Assembly: GCA_001579985.1 (NCBI GenBank)
Contig: LRSR01009964.1
Span: forward strand, 1-43,028
DNA: 43,028 nucleotides
From: Hypsibius dujardini
Taxonomy: Eukaryota; Tardigrada; Eutardigrada; Parachela; Hypsibiidae
Direction: 5' to 3'
A program made the translations under genes and the position numbers. The notes below the pieces were generated by a model, which saw only the letters and a list, made by a program, of their open reading frames with translations, was not told where the DNA came from and ran no database searches. This document shows, in pieces, positions 33,747-43,028 of the stretch (the first letter of the stretch is position 1; each line of letters opens with the position of its first letter).

Positions 33747-35028
33747 CTTAAGCGAGTAAAATAAGGAATACAGTGTAGCGCGCAGAATCTCTAGTGTAGA
33801 CTAGGCAGCCCAACGTCGTTAATCCATTAATCAGGGAAAAATTATTAGGAATACTTAAGGCAGCAAAGTAATTTGCAGCGAACAGCAGAGAAAATAAATA
33901 ATCCAGGTAATACCTTTCGTTCCTGTGAATACTTAAAGGTAATTTCCCCCAACTCTTTCTGATTGTCTGATGTAATGACAAATAGTCCGCAGCTTAAGCA
34001 GCAGTCCCGTTGGGATAAACCCCAGGCGAAAGGTCATACGCTTAGGAAACAATTTCTGCCTGACAATCGATTCAGGCCTAATTCGCTAATGGCACGTTTA
34101 CGGGAATATTGTCAAGGTACCATCACACACACATTCATACATATATATCAAACAGACATCACTGTATAGCAATGTGAGGAGGGAAGCGTGGTCGGGGCTC
34201 GCACTTTATTTTCGAGGGCTGCTGTTAATACATTGTACCGGTATATATATATATATATATTTTAGTGGATTGCAAAGAGGGGGAGCATACTCATAGATAC
34301 GGAGCATACTGTAGCATAAAGGCACAGAGAAACATTTGAGTTGTAAAGGTCAGTTTTGAACTGCTCTTTCACCAGAGAACCTGTCTTTATTGTATGATGC
34401 TTCCTTGAAATGTTTACTGATCGCTTGTTAGCGTAAAACGCCAACAAAATGGCACGAGCAATATACACGCGTCATTATACTTTTCTGATTGGATTGGACG
34501 TTTGAATGATGTTTTCAATGACTCCTTATTGTGGACTAGACAATGGAAAATTTGGAAATGACTTTATAGCCACCGGAAATGCTTGAGGTGTGTGCACATG
34601 CTGCATGTGCAGCGCGGGAACCCACACCGGAAATAGAGAGGAGACCACGTTTCACTTTAATATCGAGCAACTTTGCGCTCTTGACTAAACTGACGTAGGC
34701 TTGCTGAACTCGTACTGTAACTATACTGGATGTATACGTTGAATTATTTATTGGAATATAAGTGGCGCATTTGTCATGCGCGCTGGAATGAGAGAGCAAA
34801 GCAAGCAAACATCAGCAAAGGGGAAAATAAATCGAACTGTAGGAAAGAAGACTGAGCCTATTAAAGTCAGCTTTCTTCATCCCTTGCAAGATCACTGCGC
34901 AGTAAAAGGCGCCACCTCAAGGCAGAGATTAGTTTTTGCTGGGACCCAAATTAAATCCCGTTGGGGTATGTAAATCCATGGCTTATAGCTCGCTCTACAG
35001 TCAGGGTTACAAAATGGAGGAAATCCAA
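33747..35028. other. Intergenic, between receptor gene B and GNAT gene
   Basis: Upstream flank of receptor gene B and downstream flank of the acetyltransferase-like gene. A (TA)n run lies at about 34243-34261. No gene was found. Confidence 0.45.
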
Positions 35029-36157
35029 TTAATACTCCTTCACGTCGACGGTCACGACTTTCCACTCCGGAACTGCGGCGAACGGCGTCTCGCCGCGTTG
35101 ATTGACATACCCAGTGGGGTGATCAGACAATACGCGTTTGCATCCAAAAAACTGTGAAAGTTGCTGCAAAAAATAAAACAAACCCCGCTCTTCTTTTCAT
35201 CCATTGTTGCACTGCTGACAAAGGGGGAAAATAAGAAAAAAAGAAAGTTACAGGTGGACCAGTAGTGGAGCATACCATACCTGAGTAAGGGCGTTGGTGT
35301 TTTGCGCAACGCATAGCTCGAATTTGTTTTCCGCAGCACGTTTGTGTATTTCTTCTTCCATAAGGTACATCAGGTAAATGTTTTCCGTCCGACTGTTAGT
35401 TTGTGCTGTTCCCAGCAAATGAACAGATAGAACCTCACCTGTGGAGAGCGATCGCAATAAACGCTAAACTCGAGTTGGCTATGATGAAACACATGGTACA
35501 AAAAGAGTATTCTAGACACAGACAGACACTGTTACAGAACAGAACAGACACAGACACAGACACAGACACAGACACAGACACAGACACAGACACAGACACA
35601 GACACAGACACAGACACAGGTATGCAGGCACCGTATAAATTGACAAAATGTCAACAGAATTTACCTGGCTGTGGATTCTGCGGGATATGATCTTGAACTA
35701 ATTCATCGAGATGCCCGAGATACGAGAAAACTTCCTTCACATGCGGATGGCATCCGTCACTGTTTAAATTAGCCAGATCCACCGCATCAGCAATGGTAGC
35801 CACCGCCACAATTTCATCCTTCAGGTCCAGCAAGACGAAACTGTATTTCAAATGGCTCTGCCAGGCATTTCGGATAACCGGACAAAAATCCTCCGCCACC
35901 ATACCGGCACTCTTTTCCAGATCACCTTTCTTCACGAAACACTCCGCCAGTAGATGCTGTGCCTTCTCCGCCGGCACCTCCGAGAGGTTCACCTTCCGGT
36001 AGGTCAGATTGTTAGAGAGCGCCAGAATCGATGCTGAAAGTTGCGGGTTAATCCCGAGGCTTTTCTGTGTGTTCATCGTCCGGAGGAAGTCTTCGATCCG
36101 CAGGGCGTCCGTCGTTCCGTCCATCCGCGATGCATTGCCGTTGGTAGTGGCCGCCAT
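35029..36157 (-). CDS. GNAT-fold acetyltransferase-like protein
   Basis: Probably cytosolic, of the arylalkylamine-type GNAT group or a derivative. Exons: 35665-36157, 35281-35438 and 35029-35163; 261 aa, phases consistent. The N-terminal half follows the pattern of that group: LTYRKVNLSEVPAEKAQHLL, then LEKSAGMVAEDFCP, then a beta strand YSFVLLDLKDEIVAVATI. The C-terminal half gives ENIYLMYLMEEEIHKRAA, FELCVAQNTNALTQ and QLSQFFGCKRVLSDHPTGYV, matching the family's last helix and strand. The acetyl-CoA loop, normally R/QxxGxG/A, reads GTAQTNSRTENI and is not canonical, so catalysis is uncertain. The Met at 36157 has a reasonable context; an in-frame Met at 36220 would add 21 residues. Intron 1 contains a hexanucleotide array. 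Confidence 0.75.
35547..35619. repeat. (ACAGAC)n hexanucleotide array
   Basis: About twelve CAGACA units in intron 1 of the acetyltransferase-like gene. Same unit as 4665-4727 on the other strand. Confidence 0.95.
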
Positions 36158-36220
36158 ATTGATTGATTTAATAATGTTACCCAGTGTGTAACTGAAGGCT
36201 TCACGGAAAAATCTGTACAA

Positions 36221-36975
36221 TAGAGGACGAGACGTCCTGACTCTTTGAGTCCGGAAATTTTGCGTGGAAATGAGGACCTAGCAAAAACAATTTTCCCCAC
36301 GCTTTTATCGCGGGGATTATCGAAGTCGACGGGGTGCGGTATTATTATTCCCTCACTCTGGCGAGATAAGTGTATACTCTCGATAAGTACAGTAAGAGTG
36401 TGCCTGGATGGTCTCTCTGTTATAAATAAAGTAAACGTTGCCACTAGCCTCTCGCCTTTCGTCGTCTTTCCGGCTTTCCGTCTTTCCGGCTGGTGACTTT
36501 ACAGTGCGAAGAGAATGCTGAGTGGTGCGGCTTTTTTTGTCACGACTCGACTTCTTCACACAGCAGCGCTTGCGTGTGTTCTCCTTCAGCAGATGGTCCT
36601 GCCATACGATTCTCTCGGTTCTGTGCGCGTATAAAATTTATAAGTATGTCCAGAGAGAGTACTACACCATATAAGCGTCAACTTTCGATTAAGTCGTGAA
36701 ACCACTTTTTTCGTGTGTTGTTGTCGGTTCAAATGTATTGCCTGCGGGCTCAATTTGTGCGTGGCTCACTCTCGTGTGTATAGGCTGTCAATATAACTTC
36801 ACATGTCAGTTCTAATTAATAGTGATGCCAGCCGTCACAATTGTCCAGTCACACGACATACAGAAACGGCGGTGAAGTCAGTGAATGTGTTAGCGAGCAC
36901 AGTTTGTGTCGACTTTTCAAGAACAAAGTGGATAGAAATGCTAATGCTATCTGCGTGCGTGGGGTACGTTATAGG
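36221..36975. other. Upstream region of the GNAT gene
   Basis: Putative promoter region on the minus strand. It contains GTCTTTCCGGCTTTCC-type short repeats near 36460-36490. No other gene is supported. Confidence 0.4.
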
Positions 36976-37424
36976 GCGCCAGGACATTTCGTACCCAGAC
37001 AACTCGTATGCTGACATATCGTACCTCTGAATTCTTATTCGGGTACATTTCGTACATTTCGTAGATTTCGTACCTAGACATATGGTATCCCGACAATTTT
37101 TTCTTGTAGACAAATTATATCAAGCGACAATTCATGCCCCGACTACTCGCATACAGACATTGGTTTTCTTTTTCAAGACGAAGCAAGCCAGTCCAAATCC
37201 AGTAGTCTGACATCCGTATCGCGCGAGCACCATTTCCGGCGGTCGGAATACCAGTTGTCATCGCGTACCAAATGAATCTCTGTACGGAATGTTTGAGTTC
37301 AAATTGTCTTGGTACGATTTGGCAAGTGATACGAAATGTCTGTGAATACTATATGTCGGGGTACGAATTGAGAGGTACGAATTGTCCGGATACCACTTGT
37401 CTGGGTACGATTGGTCCTCGCACG
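36976..37424. mobile_element. Palindromic element with repeated TCGTACC/GACA units
   Basis: The ends mirror each other: left GCGCCAGGACATTTCGTACC, right ending GGTCCTCGCACG. Within each arm a short unit, roughly TCGTACC..GACA, recurs about every 10-13 bp (for example CATTTCGTACATTTCGTAG on the left and GGTACGAATTGAGAGGTACG on the right), on opposite strands in the two halves. The array could be a set of subterminal binding sites of a non-autonomous transposon. ORFs across it are Tyr/Ser/Asp repeats and not genes. Confidence 0.65.
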
Positions 37425-38446
37425 CGTTACAGGGAGGGATAGTCTGGGAACTCCATGGGTGGTCAACCAATTTAGTATAGAAATGCACTCGCAAAAAAGA
37501 AATGCAAATAAAGGCAATTGCATATTTCCCGAGGTTTTTTGGTGGTTTGAATTTGTGCCAGCTGCCAACGGAAAATATTTATTTTGTTCATCAATACGTT
37601 CAGTAAGGGTGAAAGTGCGAGAACTCCGGCCCATATCTAATGACTCATTGTCTGGCCTAAAGCTAGCCCGTAGCAATACCCTTATAGTGAAACTTAGAAT
37701 ATTCCGTGATAAACTTTTCGTGGAACTTTAAAGTTTAGTCCCATTCAAAATTCAATTTGAATTCGCTTGATTTTAGTGAAATATTTTATGGACAGCTTTT
37801 TTACATTGGTTCGCCATGAAAAGAACTGCGGGTTGTAAGCGTAGTTTTTGAAGATTTGGCATGTATCCTCGCCTATGCAAAGTTTGGCTGATGATTCCGA
37901 TGGAGTCCAAATTGAATTTGCGGAGCAACACTTTACAGAACAGCAATCCTAGCGATGGTGTTTACAAACGAAAAATTATCTAGCCAATAAATTCAGAAAA
38001 TTCATAACCACCACCACTAAAGATTGCTGTAGTATGAAGTTGCGTAGAGAAACCTTGATGGAGTTGGCGGCATACTGTACAAAACAGTCTAGACTTTCGA
38101 CTGGCACGTTTCACATTGACCATTACTCGTGCATTCGCAAGGTGCAGCGCATTCAAAACCGCATATACCTGCCTCGCACATCGTGAAATGAATCAAGAAA
38201 AACTTCCTCACAACACGCAAATCGCAGGACTTGAAAAGGTTGAGACTTTCAGAGTTTGCATCGCATAAAGTGCCTGTACGATTTGTACGTGTGACATGAA
38301 ACTAACAAGCAGCAAACAAAGTAAGAAAGATACAAAATGTCCTCGAAATGGCATAAAATGTATATCAACACTTTCCTTACTTTAATCACGTCTTCCGTCA
38401 TCTTTATTCAACTCAAAAAAACACTATTCCTTCTCTTCGCATTGCT

Positions 38447-39180
38447 ATGGAGACCCTGGTTTTTGCTGTTCTCGTGGGCGTGGTCGCTTGCGCGCCCAAC
38501 AAATTGGAGAGAAAGTTCATCTGGGATCTTCTGAAGGTACACGGTGAAAATCGTCATAGTCTGCCGGCAGGGACTCGTTTTTTTCCGGCTTTCAGTACCA
38601 ACATAATCATAGCTTTGCTTTATTATCTCTCCGAGTTAAAAGTGGCCATGATTAGGCTAGAAAATGGGGCGGCCAGGAATAGGACGAATTCCTTGTACTC
38701 TCTAGTTAATGTATCAGACACCCCCACAGTTTCTCATCATCGTATATACGATGTTTTCAATTCAGCCGGCACTGTCCGCTGTGGATGTCAACACCCTGGT
38801 CGGATCCCGTGACGCTGCCTACCCCCCCCCCGCTCCACACTATTCCCAGCACACCTTTTTCCTGCGGATCCAAGACCCAGTCTGGGTTGTACGCTGATGT
38901 GGAGGCCCAATAATGCCAGGTGTTCCATCGCTGCGACCAGGCTTGCAACATGACTTCCTACCTGTGCTTGAATCAGATCACCTTCAACCGAATCACGTTG
39001 GTCTGCGATTAGTGGTACAACGCCGAGGGCATCCGGTAAGCCTTGAAATTAAATTTAATCATATCGTGTTAGAAATAGCTGGATGATGAGATCTTTGAAT
39101 TTTCGTTTTATAACACCAATGATGTGAAGGATTTCGCCAACTCGCGTCTCTCCCTCCCGAAAAACACTATTCCAAATACG
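38447..39180 (+). pseudogene. Peritrophin-A chitin-binding cuticle protein pseudogene
   Basis: Exon 1 (38447-38536) is a signal peptide (METLVFAVLVGVVACAP) ending at a GTACAC donor. Exon 2 (38766-39035) carries a type-2 chitin-binding domain of the arthropod CPAP1 kind: CGSKTQSGLYADVEAQ, CQVFHRCD, YLCLNQITFN, LVCD and WYN. Exon 3 (39077-39180) gives EIFEFSFYNTNDVKDFANSR. The frame shifts by one base between the exon start (which contains a nine-C run) and the first cysteine, and stops interrupt the domain after VEAQ (TAA) and after VCD, where the usual Trp codon reads TAG. The run of C could be a read error, but the two stops could not both be. A further exon-like piece (RDYADLPSSTYIS) follows an AG acceptor near 39864. 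Family identity is good; the gene looks dead. Confidence 0.75.
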
Positions 39181-40090
39181 GTGACAATCGAAAACAGTTA
39201 CATTTACTATCTTAAACACCGTTCCATATTGAGTAACAAAGCAGCTTGTAATCCTTTTAGTCCCTGAAGTAAAAAGGTGTCCAAACGGAGTACCATTTCT
39301 GACATCAATTTTATTGAGACTTCCAGATTAAGTTTGAAAAGTCTGGAAAGGAAGAAAAACTTGTCTATTTCATTAGCTTTGTTAAAAGAGTTTAAAAATA
39401 CTTACAGTATTAGTAAAAAACGAGTAAAGCGCCAATTGACCACTGGTCAGTCGTTTGGGTATTTAAGTGTCTTCCTCATTGTAAAGTTAATTGTGGCAAT
39501 TATTGCCAGTCCCTCTTAGTTCAGCGATATGTGCTTTGCCTCATGAAAAGATTGACGGTTTAATTTCCGGAGGAAATTGTTTTCCATTTTTTCTCACCCC
39601 TCGAGGCCGTTCGGTCATGCCAAATAATGCCAAATAATTTTGTGGTGAAGGAGGGAATATTTGGGGAAGACTGACCATTGGCCAACCAAGTGCGGCTCAG
39701 TTCAGAACTTTATCTGTATTTGCATCTCATTTTAGGATGCAATTATGGATGCATTTTGGTATGGAGAAAAAGATAGACCGCCAAATTGTAAAAAATTGTG
39801 GTACCGTTTCGAGCGCCATAATGATTTCAATAAGAATTAGAATTACTGTCACTTTTTGCGCCAGGGACTACGCCGACCTGCCCTCTTCGACTTACATCTC
39901 CCTTCGCAGTTGGTGGAGATAAAGAATCAGGGTTTGATGGCTGCCGGACCGATGATGAAGCCGACCTTGTCCGTCCATCATCATGTTTAATGTCTGAGCT
40001 AATTTTTGTCCTTCCATATATGACTCATCGGGAATTTGTCTAAGAATGTGACTTGAAGTGCAACTTCTTAGTTTTTAATTTCCAAGCTAT
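39181..40090. other. Downstream flank of the cuticle pseudogene
   Basis: No further gene is supported except the exon-like piece near 39864-39920. An 80-codon Lys/Ser-rich ORF at 39277-39519 has no recognisable features. Confidence 0.4.
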
Positions 40091-40099
40091 GCTGGAATT

Positions 40100-40335
40100 G
40101 CTTGTCCCTTTTGAGAAACACCCCTATAGCTCCGCTTCCTGACCTTCAGAAAGTATTTGCTGATGCTAATCGGCTCCAAAATGAGTTTAGACTGGGACAA
40201 GGTCATAAAACTTGTATTTGATGCATTGTTAAAAATCTGTATTTTTGCAGTGAACATCAAGGGAAAGTGATTTTCAACTTTGAAATATCACCAAAAAAAA
40301 TTTGCTCGACTTTACTGGCGAAATATATTTTTAAA
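40100..40335. mobile_element. Foldback element, copy E (right half)
   Basis: CTATAGCTCCGCTTCCTGA near 40123 matches the core of copies A and B, and CAGTGAACATCAAGGGAAA with CAACTTTGAAAT and TTACTGGCGAAATA matches their right arm. The left arm could not be located, so the copy is truncated or strongly diverged. Confidence 0.5.
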
Positions 40336-40751
40336 TTCACCACAAATATGGGTCGGAATAAAAAATATTTCCAAATGATATTGAATTAGACACTTGAATA
40401 ATTCTCCAAGTAAGAAAAACTGGTCATCCTCCATCGCTGTACGCTTCGTTATTAATTACCCATCTGTTTGACTCGAGCAAAACAAAGCAATTCTGTAGTC
40501 AAGTACTTGCTGACGTCTGGGAATAAGATAATCATTATTCGGCACATATTGATGTTTCTGAAAAATTACGTCAAAAGTTTAATTTCAAAAGATATATAGG
40601 GGACAATTGAAAGAAGTTAAACTATTTTAGACAAAAGTACATGTTCTTTTATTGCAACACTAAACTACTGTAATCCTCCCTATGGTATTACTAATTTTTA
40701 AATGATTGATCATTTCAGGAATTTTAGTTGATAAATTTTGTGTTTTTGTAG

Positions 40752-41734
40752 TTGGGTTTTTGTACTTTTTCACCCCGCACTGTCGCTACCTCCACTTTGC
40801 CTTCACCATCACCACCTTCCTTGGGTCCGAGGCGGCGCTGGCCGTCAACCGCTGCATCGCCATGTGCCTGCCGCATCAATACGTGGCCTGGTTTTTGCGC
40901 AAGGTGATCGCAGGCATGCTCGGCACTTGCTGGCTCATTTGTCTTAGTATCAACTTCGTCTTTTTCGCCCATTTTGGGGGTGAATTCATGCAATCACCCA
41001 AAACAGGGCTGTGTCTGCACTTCAACTATAACCCCTACAACCGCGGTCCGGTTAACGTCTTGTGGTCCATCGCGACGTACGGCGTGTACATCCTCACCGG
41101 AGCAAAGACCATTGCGATTTGCGGGAAAATGTTGACCGCCAAATTCAAGCCGTGGAGAAGGCCTAACGCGGTCCTACCGGGCGTGGCGACCATCGCCACA
41201 CTAGGGATGGCAATCATACCAGCGGTGCCGGTAGGAATACGGTCAAACAATCAAATCAAATCAAACACGGGTCCGTTTTTGATGTGATTTATGTTTGATT
41301 TGATTTCCAAATTTGATTTAATGATTTTTTGTAAAAATCACCATTTTCTTCGAAAACAAATAGTTGATTTGGGCCAAAACTGGAATTTACGTGTGATAAT
41401 TTGTCCTCATAAGAAATGACACTTTGGCAAGGTACAACGGCTTTTTTGTCAAAAGCTATGTTTTTTTATCAACTTTTTGCAGGATCACCAAATCAAATCA
41501 AATCAAAATATCAAATCAAATCAAGAACGAATCAAATCAAAATCAGATCAAACTGAGTTTTTGTTGTTTGATTGCATCGCTAGGCTGTAGTGACCGCGAA
41601 CGAGTCGGACAGTCCGTCTGCGAGGACGCCGACGACGACGACGACGACTTTTTGCACGGGCGTGAAAACTGTAACTGTAATTGTCTAAGCCTTTGTCTAC
41701 CTGTTGCACCATAGGCAGGTATGTACAATGTACG
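40752..41734 (+). pseudogene. Family-1 GPCR fragment, interrupted
   Basis: An exon begins after a TTTTTGTAG acceptor at 40751. It encodes the end of helix 2, a loop with the conserved Cys (TPHCRYLHF), helix 3 ending in AVNRCIAMCLPHQY in the place of the E/DRY motif, helix 4 (GMLGTCWLICLSINFVF), a second conserved Cys (GLCLHF), helix 5 (SIATYGVYILTGAKTI) and the start of the third inside loop. At 41202 a hAT-related element interrupts it. After the element (41583) the frame resumes as a Ser/Thr-rich loop (SPSARTPTTTTTTF), then VKTVTVIV, a stop, and AFVYLLHHRQ before a GTATGT donor, which looks like helix 6 with a nonsense codon. Helices 1 and 7 were not found. Receptor subtype unknown. Confidence 0.65.
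41202..41582. mobile_element. hAT-related MITE, diverged copy
   Basis: Starts TAGGGATGGCAATCA and ends TGATTGCATCGCTA when read inward from the right, a degenerate version of the 821-986 element, with the same TCAAATCAAATC-rich interior. No clear 8-bp duplication remains, so the exact borders are uncertain. It lies within the GPCR coding frame. Confidence 0.6.
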
Positions 41735-42312
41735 TGCTAGTATACGTACTTAGAGATGGGACAGGTGAAAAATCAATATGCGGACGGCTTACCGATCTTG
41801 CATTGCCGGAAGATATTCCATGCCATTCCAATGTTTATGTATATTACAATTTCACATTTCCGAGAGATTGTTTAATTAATAATCAATTAAATCAGTCTTT
41901 TTACTAGTCGAGTAAGGTTGGAAACAATTAACAAACACACTGCGTGCCTGAGAGCAATCGAGTAAAATGTGGCCTCTACCGGTAAGGCGATGAAATGAAA
42001 AAAGGAAAAGCGTCAAATACATTTAGTGGATATTTTTGGTTGTATGAAAACAACTTGTTACACAACTCGTCACAATTTGTATGCACTCGTCTCGAGCAAA
42101 AGCAATAGACAATGGTACTGTATAATGGATGGCTCTGTCCAGTTTGGGACACCTTTTCTAGGCACTCAAAAAAGAATTTGTTTTAATAAATACTGTAGTA
42201 ATGTGTCGAAAATTTTTTTCAGTACAAATAAAAACACAGAAAAAATGAAATCAGAATATCAGACAGGACATCCTCCTTTTCTCTTTTCGGCCGATCGTTA
42301 GCTCCATTGGTC
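41735..42312. other. Intergenic between GPCR remnant and membrane-protein exon
   Basis: No gene supported. Short ORFs on the plus strand lack recognisable features. Confidence 0.4.
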
Positions 42313-42671
42313 TCACAGCTCTTCTAACGAGGTCCCCTGCTCGACGGACACTTTCCTCCTGACTGGTCGCAGCTTGATCACAAAGGTTCGTATTTCCAAG
42401 CTGACCAGCGCGTTGGGTAGGAGCAGCATAAGAAAGCCCAGAATGACTAGTCCAGCGCCGATGCCGTGGTATATGCCAAAGGGGATGCCCTTGACTCCAA
42501 TGTCAATTCCTATTTCAAAGTTCAACAGCATACAGTGCAGCACTGGACACTTCTGTATGACAAAACAAACGCCGAAATTACCGTTGTTCGTCATGATTTG
42601 AAGGGGCTTGGAGAGAGACATGAAAATCGGCGAGACGAAGCTGATGCCGACGTAGTAGGAGAGTGCTGAGG
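42313..42671 (-). CDS. Last exon of a multi-spanning membrane protein (5' part beyond the window)
   Basis: A 359-nt exon follows a TTATTACAG acceptor and ends in TGA. It encodes about 119 residues with a hydrophobic segment at the start (SYYVGISFVSPIFMSL), a cysteine-containing outside loop (VCFVIQKCPVLHC), a second clear helix (GIGAGLVILGFLMLLLPNAL) and a basic cytoplasmic tail (IKLRPVRRKV) ending SLEEL. This looks like the C-terminal pair of helices of a tetraspan-type or transporter-like protein, but I do not recognise the family. Upstream exons should lie to the right of 42671; none is visible before the edge, where the sequence is AT-rich. Confidence 0.6.
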
Positions 42672-42739
42672 CTGTAATAAGAGGATAAGAGGTAAATATG
42701 TACGAGTACAGTAAACAGTAATACATATACATGTATAAG

Positions 42740-43028
42740 TAATTATGCTGTAGAGTAGCATAATTACTAAATAGTAATACTGAATAAAAAATTACCGAAT
42801 AAATACTGAAAAGCTACTGAATATATAACTAATAAATAGAAGTGTACAAATCAATAGTAAAGAAATATAGTTGTACAGGAAAAAGTAGGAAATACATTAG
42901 TGTATGTCAATTGTGAATCCGTATTAATAAATGGTAGAACTAAATAGTGAATAATTTATATACTCCATAAGTAATAATTCTGGAATAAATATTTACTCCA
43001 CTAATAATACTCTTGAAACAAAAGCTTA
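42740..43028. repeat. AT-rich AATACTGAATAAA-like sequence at window end
   Basis: Irregular AATAGTAATACTGAATAAA and related units, probably inside the next intron of the gene ending at 42313. No exon was recognised in it. Confidence 0.6.

Noticed and set aside
36803-37494. Tyr/Ser-rich ORFs resembling a repeat protein
   Set aside because: They follow the TCGTACC unit of the palindromic element on both strands and have no start or splice context.
1-43028. CRISPR array, tRNA or rRNA genes
   Set aside because: No regularly spaced identical repeats with unique spacers, no tRNA cloverleaf with A and B boxes, and no rRNA-like segment could be found by eye.

Overview
The window is animal nuclear DNA. 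Its genes are split by short GT-AG introns (mostly 60-600 bp), coding density is low, and simple repeats and short inverted-repeat transposons are frequent. The gene content (arylsulfatases, a cytosolic sulfotransferase, natriuretic-peptide-receptor-like proteins, a peritrophin-A chitin-binding cuticle gene, a family-1 GPCR, a GNAT acetyltransferase) points to an ecdysozoan. A tardigrade is my best guess, but that is inference from gene content and intron style, not a database match. All exon models below were made by eye from conserved reading frames, splice sites, intron phase and comparison of paralogs inside the window.

Layout. (1) 0.2-7.0 kb, + strand: two tandem arylsulfatase B-like genes (195-3010, 5' end not found; 4024-6887) with nearly identical nine-exon structures and intact active-site motifs. 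A frameshifted fragment of a third copy (3255-3565) lies between them. (2) 7.1-10.4 kb, - strand: a six-exon cytosolic sulfotransferase, convergent with the second sulfatase, so enzymes that remove and add sulfate sit side by side. (3) 10.4-13.8 kb: mostly non-genic, with a 239-bp direct repeat in two copies, a perfect hairpin and a possible LTR end. (4) 13.8-18.4 kb and 27.9-33.7 kb, - strand: two paralogous receptors of 11 and 12 exons. Each has a signal peptide, an ANF-receptor ligand-binding ectodomain, one membrane helix and a short tail that stops before any kinase-homology or guanylate cyclase domain. A broken two-exon piece of a third copy lies on the + strand at 26.0-26.2 kb. (5) 18.4-27.9 kb: gene-poor, with a decayed retroelement protease/pol remnant and a foldback transposon. 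(6) 35.0-36.2 kb, - strand: a three-exon GNAT-fold acetyltransferase-like gene. (7) 36.9-41.7 kb: a large palindromic element, a chitin-binding cuticle pseudogene and a GPCR fragment interrupted by a hAT-related element. (8) 42.3-42.7 kb, - strand: the last exon of a multi-spanning membrane protein whose gene continues past the right edge.

The strongest theme is intron growth by non-autonomous DNA transposons. Where paralogous introns can be compared, the short one is about 80-145 bp and the long one carries hAT-like, piggyBac-like, TA-target hairpin or large foldback elements. In one case the element abuts the 5' splice site and supplies most of it. I see no CRISPR array, tRNA, rRNA or bacterial-style operon.
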